Shown piece by piece: positions 62,656-64,000 of a DNA stretch of 64,000 nt. The DNA is taken from positions 103,056 through 167,055 of the forward strand of contig CAJXRF010000001.1 in assembly GCA_913058575.1 (NCBI GenBank), written 5' to 3'. Position numbers and translations under genes: made by a program. How positions within the stretch are numbered: the first letter of the stretch is position 1; each line of letters begins with the position of its first letter. The notes under the pieces were generated by a model. That model worked only from the letters and a program-made list of their open reading frames with translations, was not told where the DNA came from and ran no database searches. Source of the stretch: an uncultured Bermanella sp. (GTDB lineage: Bacteria > Pseudomonadota > Gammaproteobacteria > Pseudomonadales > Oceanobacteraceae).

Positions 62656-64000
62656 ATGAAAGTAAAACGTTTTACGGCCGCCAGTATGCAAAAAGCGTTA
62701 AAAAAAGTGCGCGATGAAATGGGGCCCGATGCGGTTATTTTATCCAATCACCGAGTAAGCGGTGGCGTAGAAATTATAGTGGCGCAAAATTATCAGCCGG
62801 TCAGTGCCAATAATGCAATGCCTCCTTATGACGCTGAAAATGACTCACAAGATAATTTATTGCCAGAGCCAAAATTTTCTAAAAAGTTATTCTCTAAGAG
62901 CCAAGCCAACCCCATTGAAAAGAAAGCCAGTAAAGCAAAGCATGTAAAAGAAAAAGAGCTAGCTCAACCGCCTATACCAGACAGCAATAAAACCCCTGTT
63001 AACCCTTGGCCTTTTTTAAGTGACTTTGATCGCCAAGATGTTCAGGATCAATTGCAGTTACAAGATCAACTTGAACAGTTAAAGCAGCAAGGGCATCCCA
63101 TACCGACCCCTACAAAAGTCTCTCAAAGTGTGCCTCAAGAAGTTGCCCATAATAATAAAGCAGAGTTAAAAGATCAGCTAGAGAAGTTAAAGTCAAAGCG
63201 CGCACAAAAAGATAACCCAGATATTGCCGTTAAACCCCCAGAAAATGCACAGTTACAAAATGCTTTAGAGGGTATCAAACAGCAGCGCCAAGAACCTAAT
63301 TCGTCAGCCAATCAGTCAATTGAAAATTCATCAACGAATAATTACGAGCATCTTGCGCAGGTGGCTGAGTTACAGGCCAGTAAACAGTTGATTAATGATG
63401 TACGCAGTGAGCTTCATGATTTAACTGAAATGTTAAAGACTGGCTCGGCTTTACCTGCTTCTGCAAATATGTCAATGCAGACTAACTTTGTTTGGAAAAA
63501 ATTTAGCCCAGAAAATGCATTGCAGGCCAAATTATGGGGAAGGCTTGAAAATATGGGGTTTGAAGACTGGCTAATATTTCAGTTAGTGCGCAACTTAAAA
63601 AGCAATGAAGATGAAAAAAAATGCTGGCAGAACTGTTTGCGTGATTTAACCTATCACCTAAATGTATGCCCTGGAGATCAATTAAAGCAGGGTGGGGTTT
63701 TTGCCTTGGTGGGCCCCACAGGCGCGGGTAAAACCACCACACTTGCCAAGATGGCGGTTAAATTTACCTTAGAGCACACAGATGCCAAAGTGGGCTTAGT
63801 GACCATGGATAATTATCGGTTAGCGGCCCACGATCAATTGCGTACTTTAGGGCAAATTTTAGGGGTGCCTGTTCAAGTGGCAGACCAAGAGCACAGCCTT
63901 TTGCATTGCATTGAAACCCTACAAGAATGCGACCTCGTGTTAATTGACACCGCCGGCCTCACTCCAGACCACCCCATGTTGAAATTTCAATTAGACCAGC
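62656..64000 (+). CDS. flhF: FlhF, polar flagellum placement GTPase (partial, 3' end outside window)
   Basis: First 448 codons, open to the window edge. N-terminal MKVKRFTAASMQKALKKVRDEMGPDAVILSN is the FlhF start. A long polar linker (about 55-270, rich in Gln/Lys/Asn) leads into the SRP-type NG domain: GPTGAGKTTTLAKMAVK (G1), VTMDNYRLAAHDQL (G2) and LIDTAGL (G3). FlhF recruits FliF and sets the flagellum at the pole, in opposition to FlhG/FleN, which is expected downstream. The linker is long for the family. AGGAAAAAGGTT precedes the ATG. Presence of FlhF supports polar flagellation. Confidence 0.94.
   Translation, partial: MKVKRFTAASMQKALKKVRDEMGPDAVILSNHRVSGGVEIIVAQNYQPVSANNAMPPYDAENDSQDNLLPEPKFSKKLFSKSQANPIEKKASKAKHVKEKELAQPPIPDSNKTPVNPWPFLSDFDRQDVQDQLQLQDQLEQLKQQGHPIPTPTKVSQSVPQEVAHNNKAELKDQLEKLKSKRAQKDNPDIAVKPPENAQLQNALEGIKQQRQEPNSSANQSIENSSTNNYEHLAQVAELQASKQLINDVRSELHDLTEMLKTGSALPASANMSMQTNFVWKKFSPENALQAKLWGRLENMGFEDWLIFQLVRNLKSNEDEKKCWQNCLRDLTYHLNVCPGDQLKQGGVFALVGPTGAGKTTTLAKMAVKFTLEHTDAKVGLVTMDNYRLAAHDQLRTLGQILGVPVQVADQEHSLLHCIETLQECDLVLIDTAGLTPDHPMLKFQLDQ

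Overview
The window reads as the flagellar and chemotaxis region of a marine, polarly flagellated gammaproteobacterium, probably near the Oceanospirillales (Bermanella/Oleibacter/Thalassolituus-like). This is inferred from moderate, AT-leaning base composition, a FleQ/FlrA plus FlrB-FlrC regulator set with RpoN (sigma-54) promoters, the order fliEFGHIJ...fliKLMNOPQR-flhB...flhA-flhF, a Pseudomonas-type HsbA-HsbR-HptB module, and a flagellin of about 1,300 residues. Giant flagellins are known from a few marine gammaproteobacteria of this kind. No rRNA, tRNA, CRISPR array, insertion sequence or prophage was seen.

Layout. (1) 1-9.7 kb: a flagellin-glycosylation island. It holds a HisH-HisF-amidotransferase trio, a NeuB-family synthase, a CMP-sugar cytidylyltransferase, PseG and a PseH-like acetyltransferase on the plus strand. 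On the minus strand lie a Maf-type flagellin glycosyltransferase, a frame-disrupted APS kinase and PseI. (2) 10-21.7 kb: filament genes: giant flagellin, FlaG, a giant FliD cap, a TPR-methyltransferase on the minus strand, and FliS. (3) 22-26.8 kb: master regulator FlrA/FleQ, then FlrB-FlrC. (4) 27-33.4 kb: fliEFGHIJ. (5) 33.7-43.9 kb: a complete chemosensory operon (STAS, CheY, CheA, CheW, a multi-PAS receptor, CheR, CheD, CheB). (6) 44-46.5 kb: HsbA-HsbR-HptB. (7) 46.6-53.9 kb: fliK, fliL, fliM, fliN, fliO, fliP, fliQ, fliR, flhB. (8) 53.9-60.2 kb: non-flagellar insert: a LysR regulator, a two-gene RND efflux system and an unknown membrane-anchored protein. (9) 60.3-64 kb: flhA and the start of flhF.

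How it works together. Elements with GG-N10-GC spacing typical of sigma-54 promoters sit in front of maf, fliD, the TPR-methyltransferase, flrBC, fliE, fliK, fliL and flhA, with a weaker one before flrA. Two FliA (sigma-28) promoters with almost the same sequence sit in front of flagellin and fliS. This fits the usual cascade FlrA+RpoN, then FlrBC+RpoN, then FliA. The promoter positions tie the Maf operon and the TPR-methyltransferase to the flagellar regulon.

Most notable: (a) flagellin and its cap FliD are both enlarged about 2-3 fold by what look like the same kind of roughly 70-200-residue beta modules; (b) two 9-nt homopolymers near the 5' ends of glycosylation genes, G9 in pseG (frame open) and A9 in the APS kinase (frame closed), suggest phase-variable filament glycosylation; (c) a 20-bp perfect inverted repeat lies between the fliE promoter and fliE; (d) the receptor has four PAS units in an exact 366-bp tandem array.
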